The notes under the pieces were generated by a model. The model had not been told where the DNA came from. It saw nothing but the letters and a program-made list of their open reading frames with translations, and did no database searches. Below are positions 61,305 through 64,000 of a stretch of DNA of 64,000 nucleotides, in pieces (the stretch's first letter is position 1; every line of letters begins with the position of its first letter). The translations under genes were made by a program, and so were the position numbers. The stretch is from NCBI GenBank assembly GCA_963281255.1, contig OY725496.1, forward strand, positions 930,001-994,000, written 5' to 3'. Source of the stretch: Aphrocallistes beatrix. Its lineage: Eukaryota; Porifera; Hexactinellida; Sceptrulophora; Aphrocallistidae.

Positions 61305-62090
61305 CCACAACTTTTAATTATGATTTTATCACTAGCTTAATCAATGAGAATACATTATGTGAAGTTGTTTCCCCATATTCTCTGTCACAAATATTTAACC
61401 TAGCCTCCATAATCCATCTCTGCAGCAGATCACTTCCCATTATAAGATGCAAGAACACAGAGAGAGACATTTGACCGACGTTTCGGTTCCCGTTCTCCAT
61501 CCAAAGGATCCTGTTGAAGGGGATACATACAAAACCAAAAGTGGGACTGGAGCTAAACCATATTGCCTTTCATGGTATCTTCTTAATTGCTCGTCGATAT
61601 CTAAAATAAACGGACTCCGTTCTCTGGAGTAAAAGGAAGAATATTGCTTAACAAAGGAGACTCCTAGCTTGAAATATGAGATTGAGGAGAAAGAGAAGTA
61701 CCTTGTCAGGAATTTGCAAGATCTAAAAGGTAAGTATATTTGCTTTCAATTAATACTCGCAAATTGTATTTGTTCCATCTGACAATTGTATCCAAATTAT
61801 TATATTGTGGCAAATCTTAAAAACATCTCGGAGGATGTCATATACAGCGAATGGGTCCTATCCCCTGATACTTTGAAAATAATTGTTTAAAATTTGTGGG
61901 AAAAAAATATGGGTTATATTTCAAATGCAGGTCGCTTGGCCATACCAATATCAATACTGATAATTATATACGTATGTATTTCAATGAAGCATTTATTTCA
62001 GAAAACACAGGGGGAGCTCCCCGACCTTCGGCGTCTATGATGTTTTCTCGTTTATCCTGAAATGTCATTTTTATCTGCATATGTACACTG
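61305..62090. other. No gene recognised
   Basis: Short frames only (61447-61632, 61 codons), none recognised. Confidence 0.35.
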
Positions 62091-62095
62091 CCTGA

Positions 62096-62400
62096 TCAAA
62101 AGTATTCGTACACCCCATAATTTCCCATACAAATAGTTACAATACTGATGTATTTAGAGTTTCAAGAATATTTAATTTGTGAGAGATACACTTAATTTGA
62201 CTTCAAATTCAAATTCTCCACTTTATAATTTTTCAACTTAATTACTCTTCTTCAAGATTAAGTATTTTCAGTATTTGCTTTCCTATGCCACATGTTGCGA
62301 GTGATCACCATTGTATATGATGGCGTTGGTGGTATGAGGTGGCACAGTTTGAAATTTTTTAACTTTGTGGGAGTGTAAACAAGTTGAAAGAACGAGTGTT
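62096..62400. mobile_element. Tc1-type MITE, left part
   Basis: CACTGCCTGATCAAAAGTAT, later TGATGGCGTTGGTGG, parallel to 45670-45975. The right end is replaced by the tandem duplication below. Confidence 0.6.
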
Positions 62401-62420
62401 ATCTTAGCGGCCGATTCAGC

Positions 62421-63053
62421 GGCGGATTCGCATGTCACGTTCAAATATGAATAACTCAGCAAGCATATGTCCTAGATGAAATCTAATTGCACCATTGTGT
62501 AGAGGAGCATTGGTGCATTCATATTTGATATATGAAATTTTAATATCCTGCGTGATGAGTAAGCAGTGACACTTTTAGTCCATGTCACGTATCTGGTGGA
62601 ATAAGTCAGTAAATATGAATGGTAGCAATTAGCCCTTTTAACCACATGAAGATGAGCTTTGGTGCACCCCTGAAATCCATTTTCAAGACTAAATTCGGAA
62701 AACTGGCTGAATGGCAGGGGGCCAAAGTTTGTTGTCGTAGCGGCGGATTCGCATGTCACGTTCAAACATGAATAACTCAGCAAGCATATGTCGTAGATGA
62801 AATCTAATTGCACCATTGTGTAGAGGAGCATTGGTACATTCATATTTGATATATGAAATTTTAATATCCCGCGTGATGAGTAAGCAGTGACACTTTTAGT
62901 CCATGTCACGTATCTGGTGGAACAAGTCAGTAAATATGAATAGTAGCAATTAGCCCTTTTAACCACATGAAGATGAGCTTTGGTGCACCCCTGAAATCCA
63001 TTTTCAAGACTAAATTCGGAAAACTGGCTAAATGGCAGGGGGCCAAAGTTTGT
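62421..63053. repeat. Tandem duplication of a 321-bp unit
   Basis: Units 62421-62741 and 62742-63053 (second slightly shorter) differ at about seven positions, six of them transitions. The minus-strand frame 63077-62472 runs through both because 321 is a multiple of three; its product (FSEFSLENGFQGCTKAHLHV and CYxSYLLTxSTRYVTWTKS repeated) is unrecognised, and the changes do not look constrained, so I do not call a gene. Confidence 0.88.
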
Positions 63054-63322
63054 ATTTACTAGTTTGGTAATAGGCATAACTTCATACTGGTATCCAACTA
63101 GGATGTGATCTAGACAAACTTAGCTATTTATCCATAGTTATCTACGCTCTTGATGAATGTCACTGAATTTGTTTACACAATTGATGCATAATTCCTGGTC
63201 AATTCATAATTAATTAAATATTCCTCGTAAGAACAGACCAAAATTTATTATTCACGGATAAAATTGTTAAGATGATTATTTAAGGATTTCCTGTTCAAAT
63301 TCTGCGAAATGCTCTAAAAGGG

Positions 63323-63529
63323 TTGTCAGGTATGATCATGGAAAACCCCCAATGCTTGATTTGTGCTGGTATTCTCAGCATACAAGGTAATAATATCCGT
63401 AGCCACTACCAAACTGCTCACGAGAGGGGAATACAAAATGTGCAGGTGAATGGATTTCTGAGACAGGTATTGCAAACATTCTCGAGAAAATTCATTGATC
63501 TCAAAGTGCCTAGAGTTGAAGATAATTAG
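63323..63529 (+). CDS. Small zinc-finger-like frame
   Basis: 68 codons: NPQCLICAGILS then NNIRSHYQTAHERG, a C-x2-C...H-x4-5-H finger resembling the BED/TFII-I-repeat type fingers found in ZBED/SPIN-DOC and related transposon-derived proteins. It continues with FLRQVLQTFSRKF and ends DN-stop. May be the first exon of a larger gene or a remnant. The GTCAGGT just before ATG could be an exon start. Confidence 0.35.
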   Translation: MSGMIMENPQCLICAGILSIQGNNIRSHYQTAHERGIQNVQVNGFLRQVLQTFSRKFIDLKVPRVEDN

Positions 63530-63539
63530 GTAGTCTTGT

Positions 63540-64000
63540 CTTCAGTTCACTGACTGATATATTTAAAAAATAAGTTATTTTTATTAATCATTTGAGAAAT
63601 AATTGCCATATTATTTTATATTAACTTCTGAATCTACATTTATATTCGCCCCGCGACCCCAATAATGGAATGTGGCTGCCCGAGGAGATAGGGTTTGGAC
63701 AGCCTTATCATACACTGATGACATAAAATTCATGCAAGTCAACCTAAAAATTGAAATTTCGTAAAAAGGCCTCATAATGTCAAAATAGAAATTGGAATCG
63801 CTCCCGATTTTAATATATTTATTTTCGCTTTAGGACATATTATAAACTTTTGAAGTTTAATTTTGTATAACGAGCATTAATAGTAAACAAATACTTGCTA
63901 ATAAACCTATCAGGTAATTTCGTTCTACTATAATGAATTTAACATGCATTTACCACACGGCTTTGTCTTTTTGATAAATAATGAATAATAATTGTAATTG
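63540..64000. other. No gene recognised
   Basis: AT-rich with no recognisable frame or repeat. Confidence 0.35.

Overview
The window looks like AT-rich metazoan nuclear DNA, dominated by decayed copies of transposable elements and by one lineage-expanded gene family. Eukaryotic signs are TA-flanked mariner/Tc1 elements, THAP/P-type and hAT elements, Ty3 gag and integrase scraps, an EGF plus fibronectin-III gene and coiled-coil/NHL-repeat proteins. The coiled-coil/NHL proteins without RING or B-box, present as near-identical local duplicates, resemble as I remember them the expanded NHL families of sponges, perhaps a hexactinellid. That is a guess from protein style, not a search result.

Layout. 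1-12.4 kb: a decayed array of short NHL genes, mostly minus strand, at 0.97-1.88, 2.82-4.50 (plus strand), 4.89-5.68 and 8.35-8.54/12.35-12.38 kb. It is cut by a mariner (2934-4235) and by a 3.8 kb THAP/P-type transposon (8537-12344) with a 925-codon reading frame. 12.4-20.5 kb: repeats, a 1.25 kb foldback, a mariner-type MITE and an uninterrupted Tc1 (17802-19134). 20.7-25.1 kb: two coiled-coil/NHL paralogues in direct repeat, the first intact, the second broken. 25.4-31.8 kb: nested elements carrying fragments of a glycosyltransferase gene, a very-large-GTPase gene, a coiled-coil gene and a Ty3 gag, plus two 1 kb palindromes that share ends with the P-type element. 31.9-36 kb: pogo-like MITEs and a hammerhead ribozyme motif on the minus strand near 34.15 kb. 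36-44.3 kb: a second NHL group with the only intact short NHL gene (37197-38114), a THAP remnant, a Ty3 integrase fragment and a small secreted-protein frame. 44.6-51.3 kb: Tc1 remnant and MITEs. 51.7-54.0 kb: EGF/FN3 gene with one frameshift. 54-61 kb: tandem and nested repeats inside a second P-type element (56500-59747). 61-64 kb: a 321-bp tandem duplication and a small zinc-finger frame.

Genes likely to be functional are few: the coiled-coil/NHL gene 21010-22224, the short NHL gene 37197-38114, possibly the secreted-protein frame 42499-42990 and possibly the FN3 gene. The Tc1 and P-type transposase frames are long but the elements may be inactive. The most interesting signals are: (1) an element family with CATAG...CTATG ends and 7-bp target duplications that links a THAP/P transposase to large palindromic MITEs; (2) a long-inverted-repeat composite holding host gene fragments; (3) a hammerhead ribozyme; (4) two repeat families that share one GC-rich, hairpin-bearing end. 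All calls are by eye; no database was searched.
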